Assembly (NCBI RefSeq): GCF_003665095.1
Contig: NZ_RCHV01000002.1
Location: 3,470,001-3,534,000, forward strand
Direction of reading: 5' to 3'
Source of the DNA: Streptomyces sp. Z26
GTDB lineage: Bacteria > Actinomycetota > Actinomycetes > Streptomycetales > Streptomycetaceae
DNA length: 64,000 nt
Shown: positions 46,639 through 55,558 of the stretch, piece by piece
Position numbering within the stretch: the stretch's first letter is position 1
Layout of the letters: the number at the start of each line of letters is the position of its first letter
Notes under the pieces: model-generated
What the model was told of the DNA's origin: nothing
What the model saw: only the letters and a program-made list of their open reading frames with translations
Database searches by the model: none
Program-made: the position numbers and the translations under genes

Positions 46639-47118
46639 TCAACGGATCGACGGCTGAGGTTCCCCCGCGTACACACCGAATGACCACATGTTGCCCTCGG
46701 GGTCCTTGATCGAGAACTCCCTGTTCCCGTAGTCCTGGTCCGCGATCTCGCGGACCATCTCGACGCCCGCGGCGCGCAGTCGCGCGTGCAGCGCGTCGAC
46801 GTCCGCCGTCACGACGTACGCGCCGAACGTGCCCGGCGGCTGCGACCACGCGGCGTCCTTCCGGTACGAGCCGAGCATCACGCCGCCGCCCTCCGGCCAG
46901 TCGAGTTGGGCGTGCGCCACCCGGTCGCCGTCCGCGTGCACGGCGGTGCGCAGGAAGCCGACGGTGCCGGTCAGGAAGTCGATCAGCGCGGACGCGTCGT
47001 GGGCCTGGAGGCACGGCCACACCATCGGGGGCCGCGCCGCCGTCGTGTCGGCCGTGGGCGCGGTGGGGGCGGTGTCCGCCGGGGTCGTCCCGTGCGTTTC
47101 GTTCGCGGGTGTGTTCAT
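46639..47118 (-). CDS. VOC (glyoxalase/bleomycin-resistance fold) protein
   Basis: The 159-residue protein starts with a Thr/Ala-rich 30-residue segment, then a vicinal-oxygen-chelate domain (PPMVWPCLQAHDASALIDFLTGTVGFL...HAQLDWPEGGGVMLG...YVVTADVDALHARLRAAG...REFSIKDPEGNMWSFG). It overlaps the AraC gene by ATGA (47115-47118), so the AraC protein and VOC protein are co-expressed. The YDP/KDPEGN.W..G tail is typical of PhnB/glyoxalase-like members. Its small-molecule substrate is unknown. Confidence 0.92.
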   Translation of the reverse strand: MNTPANETHGTTPADTAPTAPTADTTAARPPMVWPCLQAHDASALIDFLTGTVGFLRTAVHADGDRVAHAQLDWPEGGGVMLGSYRKDAAWSQPPGTFGAYVVTADVDALHARLRAAGVEMVREIADQDYGNREFSIKDPEGNMWSFGVYAGEPQPSIR

Positions 47119-48128
47119 GGGGCCCACTCTTCGTCGTTCCGGTGTCCGCCCGCTTGGATATTCCGGTGCTCCTCGGCGATCCACGCTGTCGGGCTCAACC
47201 CCGTGAACTGCCGGAAGTCCCGCACCAGGTGCGGGTGGTCGTAGAAGCCGCAGTCCGCGGCGACGGCGGACAGGTCGAGCCGCGCGCCGCCCCGCAGCGT
47301 GTCCGCGATCCGCCGTCGCGCGTGGTCGAAGCGCATCAGGCGCCCCGCCTCCTTCGGTCCGACCCCGAACTCCCGCCGGAACAGCGTGCTCAGCTGTCGC
47401 GGGCTCAGCGCCACGTGCGCCGCCAGCCCGTCCACCGAGGCGGCCCCCCGGTGCCGCGCCAGCCAGCGCCACGCCTCGGCCACCTCGGGCCGTACGCCCG
47501 CACCGGCCGCGTCGCCCGCGCCGGGGGCGTGGTGTTCCGTACGGGCGCGCAGATAGCCGGTGAGGACGGCGAACCGCTCGTCCCAGCCGTCCAGCGCGCA
47601 CAGCCGCTCCCGTACGCGGGCGGCCTGCGCGCCGAGCACGTCCGCGCCGTCCGCCGTCAGCCGGTGCAGCTCGGCGGCGGGCATGCCGGTGAGGGCGCGG
47701 GCGGCGAGGGGGTGCACGGCGAGCTGCACGCCCGCCTCGCGGCGCGGGCGGCGTACGAACGCCGGTGTGCGGTGCAGTCCGGCGAGGAGGACGTCCGCGC
47801 GGTACGCGTCCGGGCCGCGCGCCTGCTCGGCCGTGTCCCCGCTGACGACGGGCTCGTGGAGGGAGAAGATCAGCGTCAGGTACGGCGAGGGCAGGCCGCG
47901 GTGCAGCGGCTCCCGCGCGGGGTCCCCGGGGTGGTGCGTGGAACGGCCGTCCGGCGCGCGGCCCGCCGCCTCGCGTTCCACCTCGTAGCCGACCGTGGAC
48001 GCCACCATGCCGCCGAGTCCGGGCAGCCGCGGGGCGCGGACGAAGGCGTACGGGTCGGCAGCCGTCCCCGCCTCCGCCCGCGCGTCCGGGCTCCGCCGGG
48101 GGCGCGGGCCCGTCGCGTTCGCAGTCAT
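47115..48128 (-). CDS. AraC family transcriptional regulator
   Basis: The 337-residue protein has an N-terminal AraC-type sensing domain (VGYEVEREAAGRAPDG..., LTLIFSLHEPVV) and a C-terminal double helix-turn-helix (about 230-315: SVDGLAAHVALSPRQLSTLFRREFGVGPKEAGRLMRFDHARR...LSAVAADCGFYDHPHLVRDFRQFTGLSPTAWI). ATG 48128. It is transcribed with the VOC gene, an arrangement common in Streptomyces where the regulator and a small binding protein share a promoter. Confidence 0.93.
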   Translation of the reverse strand: MTANATGPRPRRSPDARAEAGTAADPYAFVRAPRLPGLGGMVASTVGYEVEREAAGRAPDGRSTHHPGDPAREPLHRGLPSPYLTLIFSLHEPVVSGDTAEQARGPDAYRADVLLAGLHRTPAFVRRPRREAGVQLAVHPLAARALTGMPAAELHRLTADGADVLGAQAARVRERLCALDGWDERFAVLTGYLRARTEHHAPGAGDAAGAGVRPEVAEAWRWLARHRGAASVDGLAAHVALSPRQLSTLFRREFGVGPKEAGRLMRFDHARRRIADTLRGGARLDLSAVAADCGFYDHPHLVRDFRQFTGLSPTAWIAEEHRNIQAGGHRNDEEWAP

Positions 48129-48318
48129 GCGGCAAGTATGCGGCGGGCCACCGACATCCGCCCGACGCCCGTTCGCCGCCCTGCGTGCGCCCGTTCGCCG
48201 CCCGCGCCCGGTGGCACCGCAGTGACCCGCAGAGAGTCTTTATCGCCAGAAAACAGGCAAGGCGTACAGTCCGGAGAAGAGGGTGCATTCCCGCCCGCGA
48301 GCGCGACCGGAGGGCCCC

Positions 48319-49227
48319 ATGGCAGCAGCGCGTACCCGCTTCGCCCCGGACCGGGGGCTCACCAGCCGCATGGTGGCGACGATGTTCCTGATCGGACTGC
48401 TGTACGTCGTCCTCGTCGGCGGGCTGCTCGTGGTCGCGAAGGGCGCGTGGCCCCTGGTGGTGCTGCTCGCGGGCGGGATGTTCGTGGCGCAGTTCTGGTT
48501 CAGCGACCGGATCGCGGCGTACAGCATGGGCGCCCGCGAGGTCACCCCCGAGCAGGCGCCGGAACTGCACGGCGCCGTCGACCGGTTGTGCGCGCTGGCG
48601 GACATGCCGAAGCCGCGCGTGGCCGTCGCCGAGTCCGACGTGCCGAACGCCTTCGCCACCGGCCGCAACCAGCGCAACTCCCTCGTCTGCGCCACCACCG
48701 GCCTGCTGCGGCGGCTGGAGCAGGACGAGCTGGAGGGCGTGCTCGCGCACGAGTTGTCCCACGTGGCGCACCGCGACGTGGCGGTGATGACGGTGGCGTC
48801 GTTCCTCGGCGTACTGGCCGGGACCCTCACCCGTGTCGCGCTGTGGAGCGGCCTCGCACGCGGCGGCCGGAACAGCAACCTCGGCCCGCTGGTCCTGCTC
48901 GTGCCGCTGGTCAGCGCGGTCGTCTACGCGTTGAGCTTCCTGCTGACCCGGCTCCTCTCCCGCTACCGCGAGCTGACCGCCGACCGCGCCGCCGCGTTCC
49001 TCACCGGGCGCCCGTCGGCGCTCGCCGCGGCGCTGACGAAGATCAGCGGGCAGATGGCGCGCATCCCGACGCGGGACCTGCGGCAGGCCGAACCGTTCAA
49101 CGCCTTCTACTTCGCGCCCGCCCTCGCCGCCCGCGGCGGCATGGGACGGCTCCTCTCCACCCACCCGACGCTGGAACAGCGCCTGGACCAGCTGAGCCGC
49201 ATCTCGGCGCAACTCGGCCGACCGTAG
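48319..49227 (+). CDS. htpX: HtpX-type M48 membrane metalloprotease
   Basis: The 302-residue protein has two N-terminal transmembrane helices (MFLIGLLYVVLVGGLLVVA; PLVVLLAGGMFVAQFWF), the zinc motif HELSH in VLAHELSHVAHRDVAVM, a second pair of hydrophobic helices and the third ligand in RELTADRAAAF. These define HtpX, a membrane quality-control protease. ATG 48319 follows GGAGGG closely. It directly precedes the pspAB gene, and this pairing recurs in streptomycetes, linking it to envelope stress. Confidence 0.94.
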   Translation: MAAARTRFAPDRGLTSRMVATMFLIGLLYVVLVGGLLVVAKGAWPLVVLLAGGMFVAQFWFSDRIAAYSMGAREVTPEQAPELHGAVDRLCALADMPKPRVAVAESDVPNAFATGRNQRNSLVCATTGLLRRLEQDELEGVLAHELSHVAHRDVAVMTVASFLGVLAGTLTRVALWSGLARGGRNSNLGPLVLLVPLVSAVVYALSFLLTRLLSRYRELTADRAAAFLTGRPSALAAALTKISGQMARIPTRDLRQAEPFNAFYFAPALAARGGMGRLLSTHPTLEQRLDQLSRISAQLGRP

Positions 49228-49237
49228 GGGGACGCGC

Positions 49238-49843
49238 GTGGGATTCCTGGACAGGCTCCTCGGCCGCTCCGAGCCGGTACGCCCCGACCTCGACCGCCTC
49301 TTCGCCCTGCCGTCCGCGGCCGTCACCCTGCGGGCGGCCGCCGGCTTCGCGCCGACCGGCCTCGGCTCCGTCTGCTTCGCCAGCGTCGAGGGCGGCGCGT
49401 TCGCCCGGCTGCGGCAGGACGTACGGGAGCTGCTGGACGCGGACACCGAACGCGGGGGCGTACCCGTGGAGTTCAGCAGGGACGCGTACGGCTACACCTG
49501 GCTGCTCTCCCGGCATCCCGCCGACGCCCCGGAGGACACCGTCAACGACCTGCACGCCGTCAACACGCTGCTCCAGGACGGCGGTTTCGGGCCGCAGCTG
49601 CTGTGCTCCCTGATGGGCTTCGCGCGCGTGGGCGACGGCCGTCCGCTCGCGCTCGTCTACCTCTACAAGCGCGGCACCTTCTATCCCTTCGCCCCGATCC
49701 CCGGCTCCGGGGGCGACGGCCCCGGAGCCGGGAAGCGGGACAACGCGCTGGAGCTGGAGGTGCGCGCCACGGTGGCGGACGACCTCCGCGTCGAGCCGGA
49801 CCTGTCGCGCTGGTTCCCCGTATGGGGCGCCCCCGGACTGTGA
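49238..49843 (+). CDS. pspAB: PspA-associated protein PspAB
   Basis: The 201-residue protein beginning MGFLDRLLGRSEPVRPDLDRLFALPSAAVTL with GYTWLLSRHPADAPEDTVNDLHAVN and RGTFYPFAPIPGSG matches the PspAB partner protein of the phage-shock system. It starts at GTG 49238, ten bases after htpX ends, so the two are co-transcribed. PspAB proteins accompany PspA in envelope-stress response; pspA itself is not in this window. Confidence 0.88.
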   Translation: MGFLDRLLGRSEPVRPDLDRLFALPSAAVTLRAAAGFAPTGLGSVCFASVEGGAFARLRQDVRELLDADTERGGVPVEFSRDAYGYTWLLSRHPADAPEDTVNDLHAVNTLLQDGGFGPQLLCSLMGFARVGDGRPLALVYLYKRGTFYPFAPIPGSGGDGPGAGKRDNALELEVRATVADDLRVEPDLSRWFPVWGAPGL

Positions 49844-49857
49844 ACGGGTGGCCGCGC

Positions 49858-49901
49858 GGAAACACGTGACAGCGCGCGTGGGAACACATGACAGGGCGCG
49901 C
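49858..49901. repeat. 22-bp tandem direct repeat between pspAB and the Vms1-like gene
   Basis: Two adjacent 22-bp units begin GGAAACACGTGACAG (49858) and GGGAACACATGACAG (49880), matching at about 18 of 22 positions. The period is two helical turns, and a degenerate third unit follows. They lie in the 230-bp gap upstream of the gene at 50074 and could be a regulator-binding array. Confidence 0.65.
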
Positions 49902-50073
49902 GGAAGACGCGTCCGCGCGCGCGGCGCGTTTTCGGGCTCCCTCCGCACACTCTCCGCTCCGCGTCCCGGCCCGCCTGTGCGCGATCCGCGGGTGACGGAC
50001 GGCCGCCGGGAGTTTGCCGTTCCGCGTCCGGGAAACAGCGGCCACCAGCCCGAACGCAAGGAGGATGACGACG

Positions 50074-51123
50074 ATGGACCTCGCGAGCCTGCGCCCCGTG
50101 TACGAGCACGACGGCCCCTTCGCCACCGTCTACCTGGAGGGCCGCGCGCCCGGCGAGGACGCCGCGCAGCAGGTGCGGCTCCGCTGGCGCGCCCTGCGCG
50201 AACGCCTGGAGGCGGACGGCGCGGACGCGCGCGCGGTGGACGCCGCCGAGGAGGCGATCCGTACCGGCACCCCCGGTGCCGACCAGGCCGACGGCCGCGT
50301 CGTCGTCGCCCACCCGGAGGCCGGTGTCGTCCTGGACGAGCGCTGGGACGCCGCCCTCGGTACGGGCGACGCCGCGTACTGGGGCCACCTCCCGGAGCTG
50401 GGCGCGTACGGTCGCGAGGCGGCCCGCGCCGTACGGGCACTGGTCGTACTCGCCGACCAGGAGGGCGCGCAGGTACGGCAGGAGGTCGTCGCGGAGCAGC
50501 ACACGCCGCAGGTGCGCGCCGAGGAGGACGTCGCGGGCGGCGCACAGGAGGGCGTGCACAAGCCGCGGGAGGGCGGCCTCTCCCACCGGGTGATCCACCA
50601 CCGCGCGGAGAACGCCGTCAGCCGCAACGCGCAGGACGTCGCCGACCACGTGGCCCGTACCGCCGAGTCCTTCCACCCGCGCGTGGTGATCCTCGCGGGC
50701 GAGGTGCGGGCCCGCGCGGCCGTACGGGACGCGCTGCCCGCGTCGTTGCACGTCCCCGTGGCCGAGACGTCCCGCGGCGGCGCGGGCGCGGGCGCCTCCG
50801 ACGAGGCGCTGGACGACGAGGTGCTGCGGATCGCCGCGCACGAGAGCACATCCGACGCGGAGCACCGCGTCGAGCAGCTGCGCAGCGGCCTCGCCCACGA
50901 CCGCGCGGCCGAGGGCGGCCGGGCCGTCGCCGCCGCCGCGGAGATGGGCGCCGTGGACACGCTGCTGCTGGAGGACGGTGCGGTGGCGGCCCGCGAGGCG
51001 TTCCTGCTGCGGCACTGCGCGGACAGCTCCGCCACCCTGGCGGTCGCCCCGGCGGGGACGGGCCTGAAGGACGGGGTCGGCGCACTGCTGCGCTTCCCGC
51101 TGGAGCAGTCCACGCCGGGCTGA
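50074..51123 (+). CDS. Vms1/Ankzf1-like (baeRF-type) peptidyl-tRNA hydrolase-related protein
   Basis: The 349-residue protein starts MDLASLRPVYEHDGPFATVYLE, nine bases after AAGGAGG; ATG 50065 is too close to the ribosome-binding site. It has an eRF1-like domain arrangement (bacterial archaeo-eukaryotic release factor family, baeRF2 type, as in Rv2629). The middle segment with GGAQEGVHKPREGGLSHRVIHHRAEN and the C-terminal DTLLLEDGAVAAREAFLLRHC fit it. Related proteins are proposed to act on stalled ribosomes, but the bacterial function remains largely inferred. Confidence 0.82.
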   Translation: MDLASLRPVYEHDGPFATVYLEGRAPGEDAAQQVRLRWRALRERLEADGADARAVDAAEEAIRTGTPGADQADGRVVVAHPEAGVVLDERWDAALGTGDAAYWGHLPELGAYGREAARAVRALVVLADQEGAQVRQEVVAEQHTPQVRAEEDVAGGAQEGVHKPREGGLSHRVIHHRAENAVSRNAQDVADHVARTAESFHPRVVILAGEVRARAAVRDALPASLHVPVAETSRGGAGAGASDEALDDEVLRIAAHESTSDAEHRVEQLRSGLAHDRAAEGGRAVAAAAEMGAVDTLLLEDGAVAAREAFLLRHCADSSATLAVAPAGTGLKDGVGALLRFPLEQSTPG

Positions 51124-51260
51124 ACCGGCCGCTCCCCCCAGCCGTTCCGAGCGCGTACGCGGTCACTCCGCGTACGCGCTCACCCGTCCGGGCGAACGGT
51201 GGCCGGTCTCCGACGGGTAGCCTGAAGCGGTCGGCCAGTATCCCGCCCATGGGAGCAACG

Positions 51261-51839
51261 ATGAGTGTCGAGCCCGAGTACGAGTGGCCGCAGCCGCCGG
51301 TGGGCGGCTACACCGCCGACGACCTGGACCGGCTCCCCAATCTGCCTCCGCACACGGAGCTGATCGACGGGAGCCTCGTCTTCGTGAGTCCGCAGTCCAA
51401 GTTCCACATGCGTGCGATGCGTGTGCTCGAGGGGTGCCTGGTGCAGGCCGCTCCCGAGGAGTACGAGATCGTGCGGGAGATGACCATCGGCCTCGGTCGG
51501 AACAACAGGCCCGAGCCGGACCTCATGGCGGTGCGGGCCGAGGCGGACACCGGCCTGCGACAGACCACCTACGCCCCCGAGGACGTGCTGCTCGCCGTGG
51601 AGGTCGTGTCGCCCGACTCGGTGGACCGCGACCGGGACGCCAAGCCGCGCAAGTACGCGGCGGCGGGCATCCCGCACTTCTGGCGGGTGGAGGACGACGG
51701 CGGGCGGCCCGTCGTGTACGTCTTCGAGCTGGAGCCGGCGACCCGCGCGTACGTCGTCACGGGCGTCCACCGGGACGAGCTGAAGGTGACCGTGCCGTTC
51801 CCCGTCGTGATCGATCTCGCCGCCGTCGACCGCCGCTGA
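51261..51839 (+). CDS. Uma2 family endonuclease-like protein (DUF820)
   Basis: The 192-residue protein has the PD-(D/E)xK-type Uma2 core: ELIDGSLVFVSPQSKFHMRAM, EPDLMAVRAEAD, LLAVEVVSPDSVDRDRDAKPRKYAAAGIPHFWRVED. The first ligand is the glutamate in ELIDG; the acidic D and ExV residues and the Lys in KPRKYA follow. ATG 51261 is six bases after GGGAG. Uma2 proteins are abundant in actinobacteria and cyanobacteria; nuclease activity is predicted from the fold, not shown. Confidence 0.9.
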   Translation: MSVEPEYEWPQPPVGGYTADDLDRLPNLPPHTELIDGSLVFVSPQSKFHMRAMRVLEGCLVQAAPEEYEIVREMTIGLGRNNRPEPDLMAVRAEADTGLRQTTYAPEDVLLAVEVVSPDSVDRDRDAKPRKYAAAGIPHFWRVEDDGGRPVVYVFELEPATRAYVVTGVHRDELKVTVPFPVVIDLAAVDRR

Positions 51840-52165
51840 CCGCCGCCGACCTCCCCCGTCCCGTACGAGGAGGCCGTACGCCGGGTCCGTCCGGCGGGTC
51901 CCTGTGAGGTGCCGCACGTTTCCGTGTGCAATGTCCGGGAGCGGGGCAGGGTCGTTGCCGGGCGGGTGCGACGAGGCTCCCGCCCACTGCGTTGTGCCCG
52001 GCCGGATCTCCGGCCCGTGGCCGGCGGGGCGGCCGTCCGTGGACGGCTCCGCCGCCCGTCTCACAGCGTGAGAGCGGCGGGGTCCTGCCCGCCCGCTCGG
52101 TAAACTGAGCCGTACGCGGACCCCGGCCGAAACGGGTCCCGGTGAGTTTCGAGGAGCGAGCACAC

Positions 52166-53464
52166 GTGGGCCTTGTCGTGCAGAAGTACGGCGGCTCCTC
52201 CGTTGCCGATGCCGAGGGCATCAAGCGCGTCGCCAAGCGGGTCGTCGAAGCCAAGAAGAACGGCCATCAGGTCGTCGTGGTGGTCTCGGCGATGGGTGAC
52301 ACGACGGACGAGCTGATCGATCTCGCGGGAGAGGTGTCCCCGGTCGCGTCCGGGCGCGAATTCGACATGCTGCTGACCGCCGGGGAGCGCATCTCCATGG
52401 CGCTGCTGGCGATGGCGATCAAGTCGCTGGGGCACGAGGCGCAGTCGTTCACCGGCAGCCAGGCGGGACTGATCACGGACTCCGTGCACAACAAGGCGCG
52501 GATCCTCGACGTGACCCCGGGGCGTATCCAGAGCTCCGTGGACGAGGGCAACATCGCGATCGTCGCCGGGTTCCAGGGCGTCTCGCAGGAGAGCAAGGAC
52601 ATCACGACCCTCGGTCGTGGCGGTTCGGACACCACGGCGGTGGCGTTGGCGGCAGCGCTGGAGGCGGAGGTGTGCGAGATCTACACCGACGTCGACGGGG
52701 TGTTCACCGCCGACCCGCGCGTGGTGAAGAAGGCGCGGAAGATCGAGTGGATCTCGTTCGAGGACATGCTGGAGCTGGCGAGTTCGGGCTCCAAGGTGCT
52801 GCTGCACCGTTGTGTGGAGTACGCGCGGCGCTACAACATGCCGATTCACGTACGGTCGTCCTTCTCCGGCATGCGGGGCACTTGGGTAAGCAGCGAGCCG
52901 CCGGGCGGTCGCGACGGGCAGAGCGGACAAGGGGAACAGTCGATGGAACAGGCGCTCATCTCCGGGGTCGCGCACGACGCCTCGGAGGCGAAGGTCACGG
53001 TCGTCGGGGTGCCGGACAAGCCCGGTGAGGCCGCGCTGATCTTCCGGGCGATCGCGGACGCCGAGATCAACATCGACATGGTGGTGCAGAACGTCTCCGC
53101 CGCGACCACCGGCCTCACGGACATCTCGTTCACGCTGCCGAAGACCGAGGGCCGCAAGGCGATCTCCGCGCTGGAGAAGGCGCAGGCCGGTATCGGCTTC
53201 GAGTCGCTGCGCTACGACGACCAGGTCGTGAAGATCTCGCTCGTCGGCGCCGGGATGAAGACCAACCCGGGCGTCACCGCGACGTTCTTCGAGGCGCTGT
53301 CCAACGCGAACGTCAACATCGAGCTGATCTCCACCTCCGAGATCCGGATCTCCGTGGTGACCCGCGAGGACGACGTGAACGAGGCCGTACGGGCCGTGCA
53401 CACCGCGTTCGGCCTCGACAGCGAGACCGACGAGGCCGTCGTCTACGGAGGCACCGGCCGGTGA
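52166..53464 (+). CDS. lysC: Aspartokinase (alpha subunit, with internal beta start)
   Basis: The 432-residue enzyme starts [22 protein letters not shown] at GTG 52166, nine bases after GAGGAG. The kinase domain has [29 protein letters not shown] and [11 protein letters not shown]; two ACT domains follow with [15 protein letters not shown] and [15 protein letters not shown]. An internal ATG at 52943 preceded by AAGGGG suggests a separate beta subunit, as in other actinobacterial lysC genes. It makes aspartyl phosphate for lysine, threonine and methionine synthesis. The stop overlaps the asd start. Confidence 0.96.
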   Translation: MGLVVQKYGGSSVADAEGIKRVAKRVVEAKKNGHQVVVVVSAMGDTTDELIDLAGEVSPVASGREFDMLLTAGERISMALLAMAIKSLGHEAQSFTGSQAGLITDSVHNKARILDVTPGRIQSSVDEGNIAIVAGFQGVSQESKDITTLGRGGSDTTAVALAAALEAEVCEIYTDVDGVFTADPRVVKKARKIEWISFEDMLELASSGSKVLLHRCVEYARRYNMPIHVRSSFSGMRGTWVSSEPPGGRDGQSGQGEQSMEQALISGVAHDASEAKVTVVGVPDKPGEAALIFRAIADAEINIDMVVQNVSAATTGLTDISFTLPKTEGRKAISALEKAQAGIGFESLRYDDQVVKISLVGAGMKTNPGVTATFFEALSNANVNIELISTSEIRISVVTREDDVNEAVRAVHTAFGLDSETDEAVVYGGTGR

Positions 53465-54588
53465 CGTCCACTCCCACGGACAGCGGCGGTTCCGGCGCTG
53501 GTCACGGCGCCGGTTCCGGCGGCGGACCGCGCGCCGTCGACCACGGCGGCAAGCCGACCCTGGCGGTCGTCGGGGTGACCGGCGCCGTCGGGTCGGTGCT
53601 GCGCGGGCTGCTGTCCGAGCGGGAGAACGTGTGGGGGGAGATCCGGCTGATCGCGTCGCCGCGTTCGGCCGGTACGAAGCTGGCGCTGCGCGGTGAGCAG
53701 GTCGAGGTGCTGGAGCTCACCGAGGAGGCGCTCGACGGCGCGGACGTGGTGCTGCTGCACGTGCCGGAGGAGCTGGCGCAGCGCTGGGCGCCGGTCGCGG
53801 TGTCCAAGGGCGCGGTGGTGGTGGACAGTTCGGCGGCGTTCCGCGCCGACCCGGACGTGCCGCTGGTCGTCCCGGAGGTCAACGGGCACACGGCACGCGT
53901 CCGTCCGCGCGGCATCGTGGCCCATCCGGACTGCGTCACCCTCGCCATGATCGTCGCGGTCGGCGCGCTGCACTCGGAGTGGGGCCTCGACGAGCTGATC
54001 GTCTCCTCGTACCAGGCGGTCTCCGGCTCCGGCCCCGAGGGCGTACGGGCGCTGCGCGAGCAACTGGCCCTGGTGGCGGGCTCGGAGCTGGGCACGAAGC
54101 CGGGGGACGTACGGCGTGCGGTGAGCGGGACCGCGCCGTTCCCCGCGCCGATCGCGTTGAACGTCGTGCCGTTCGCGGGTGAACTCGCCGCCGACGGCTG
54201 GACCTCGCAGGAGCTGCGGCTGCGCGACGAGACGCGCAAGGTGCTGGATCTGCCCCGGCTGCGGGTGCACGCGACGTGCGTACGGGTGCCGGTCGTGACC
54301 GGGCACTCGCTGTCGGTGCACGCGCGGTTCGAGAGCGAGGTGTCGGTGGCGGCGGCGCACGAGATCCTGGCGAACGCGCCCGGGGTGGTGCTGTGCGACG
54401 ACCCCGCCGAGGGCGAGTTCCCCACGCCCGCCGACGTGGCGGGCACCGACCCGACGTGGGTCGGCCGGGTGCGGACCTCGCCGGACGACCCGCGGGTGCT
54501 GGAGTTCTTCGTCTGCGGCGACAACCTCCGCAAGGGCGCCGCCCTCAACACGGTGCAGATCGCGGAGTCCGTCGCGGCCGGGCTCTGA
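53461..54588 (+). CDS. asd: Aspartate-semialdehyde dehydrogenase
   Basis: The 375-residue enzyme begins with a 30-residue Ser/Gly-rich extension, then the Rossmann motif [16 protein letters not shown], the active-site segment [12 protein letters not shown] with its catalytic cysteine, and a RVPVVTGHS catalytic-His motif. GTG 53461 overlaps the lysC stop by GTGA. It reduces aspartyl phosphate to the semialdehyde, the next step after LysC. The unusual N-terminal extension is not in E. coli Asd. Confidence 0.95.
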   Translation: MTSTPTDSGGSGAGHGAGSGGGPRAVDHGGKPTLAVVGVTGAVGSVLRGLLSERENVWGEIRLIASPRSAGTKLALRGEQVEVLELTEEALDGADVVLLHVPEELAQRWAPVAVSKGAVVVDSSAAFRADPDVPLVVPEVNGHTARVRPRGIVAHPDCVTLAMIVAVGALHSEWGLDELIVSSYQAVSGSGPEGVRALREQLALVAGSELGTKPGDVRRAVSGTAPFPAPIALNVVPFAGELAADGWTSQELRLRDETRKVLDLPRLRVHATCVRVPVVTGHSLSVHARFESEVSVAAAHEILANAPGVVLCDDPAEGEFPTPADVAGTDPTWVGRVRTSPDDPRVLEFFVCGDNLRKGAALNTVQIAESVAAGL

Positions 54589-54976
54589 ACGGGCCGCCCC
54601 CGGGGGGCCTTTCTCGGGGCCCCTCCGCAGGGACCGCGCACAGTCGTGAAGGAACTGTGACCAGCCGACAGGTCCAGACCGTTGGTGGTCGGCGCGTAGG
54701 GTGATCCCGAATTCGCTCTCCCTCTCCGCAACCGGCGGTCGGCGGGGGAGCGTCTTTGATGTAACCGAAATCTCCGTTGTCAGGGCACGGGCCGCTGCGA
54801 GTTTTTGGGTCACGGGAAGAGCTGGTACGCGTGAGGGCGATTGATGCGGAAAGCAGGCGGGGCGCTCAGGCGTACAACCCTGACGGGGGGATGGGTGTCC
54901 AACAGGCGTGGCAGAGGTACTCAAGTTCGCGACAGCTCCCGGGCCCGGCGTACGCGTCGGCAGCGGAGGCATGCCC
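54589..54976. other. Leader region between asd and the ECF sigma gene
   Basis: About 390 bp with no convincing gene. Shortly after asd, GGGGCC (54604-54609) and GGCCCC (54618-54623) form a possible weak terminator. The rest is comparatively AT-richer (near 54750-54810) and should carry the sigma factor promoter; no certain -10/-35 could be chosen. Confidence 0.4.
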
Positions 54977-55558
54977 GTGATCGCGCCGTGGTCGGCGACC
55001 CGGCCGGGGCAGCATCCCGCGTCTGTGCAGACGGAACGCGGGGGCGCTGACGACGCGATGACAGCGGGCACCACAGTCGATCACCTCACCGAGACCTACC
55101 GCACCCACTACCGTTCGCTCCTCGGGCTCGCGGCGCTCCTCCTCGACGACACCGCGTCGTGCGAGGACGTCGTCCAGGAGGCGTTCATACGGGTGCACTC
55201 CGCGCGCAAGCGCGTCCGCGACCCGGAGAAGACCCTCGCGTACCTGCGGCAGACGGTCGTCAACCTGTCGCGTTCCACGCTGCGTCGGCGCATCCTCGGC
55301 ATGAAGCTGCTGTCGAAGCCGATGCCGGACATGGCGAGCGCGGAGGAGGGGGCGTACGACCGGATAGAGCGCGACGAGCTGAAGAAGGCGCTCCGCGGTC
55401 TGCAACGGCGCCAGCGCGAGGTGCTGGTGCTCCGCTACTTCGCGGACATGACCGAGTCGCAGGTCGCCGACGTGCTGGGACTCTCCCTCGGCTCGGTGAA
55501 GGCATACGGTTCCCGCGGTATCGCCGCGCTCAGAGTTGCCATGGAGGCGGCCTCATGA
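54977..55558 (+). CDS. ECF-type RNA polymerase sigma factor (SigE family)
   Basis: The sigma-70 region 2 core (YRTHYRSLLGLAALLLDDTASCEDVVQEAFIRVHSARKRVRDPEKTLAYLRQTVVNL) and region 4 (RRQREVLVLRYFADMTESQVADVLGLSLGSVKAYGSRGIAALR) are complete in about 193 residues from GTG 54977, which lies seven bases after GGAGG (54965-54969). In-frame GTG 54908 and ATG 54971 are alternatives. The gene overlaps a transmembrane partner by ATGA and follows asd, a conserved order in Streptomyces. The partner probably modulates it. Confidence 0.93.
   Translation: MIAPWSATRPGQHPASVQTERGGADDAMTAGTTVDHLTETYRTHYRSLLGLAALLLDDTASCEDVVQEAFIRVHSARKRVRDPEKTLAYLRQTVVNLSRSTLRRRILGMKLLSKPMPDMASAEEGAYDRIERDELKKALRGLQRRQREVLVLRYFADMTESQVADVLGLSLGSVKAYGSRGIAALRVAMEAAS

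Noticed and set aside
54777..54980. Short ORF in the leader of the ECF sigma gene
   Set aside because: No ribosome-binding site and no third-position GC bias.
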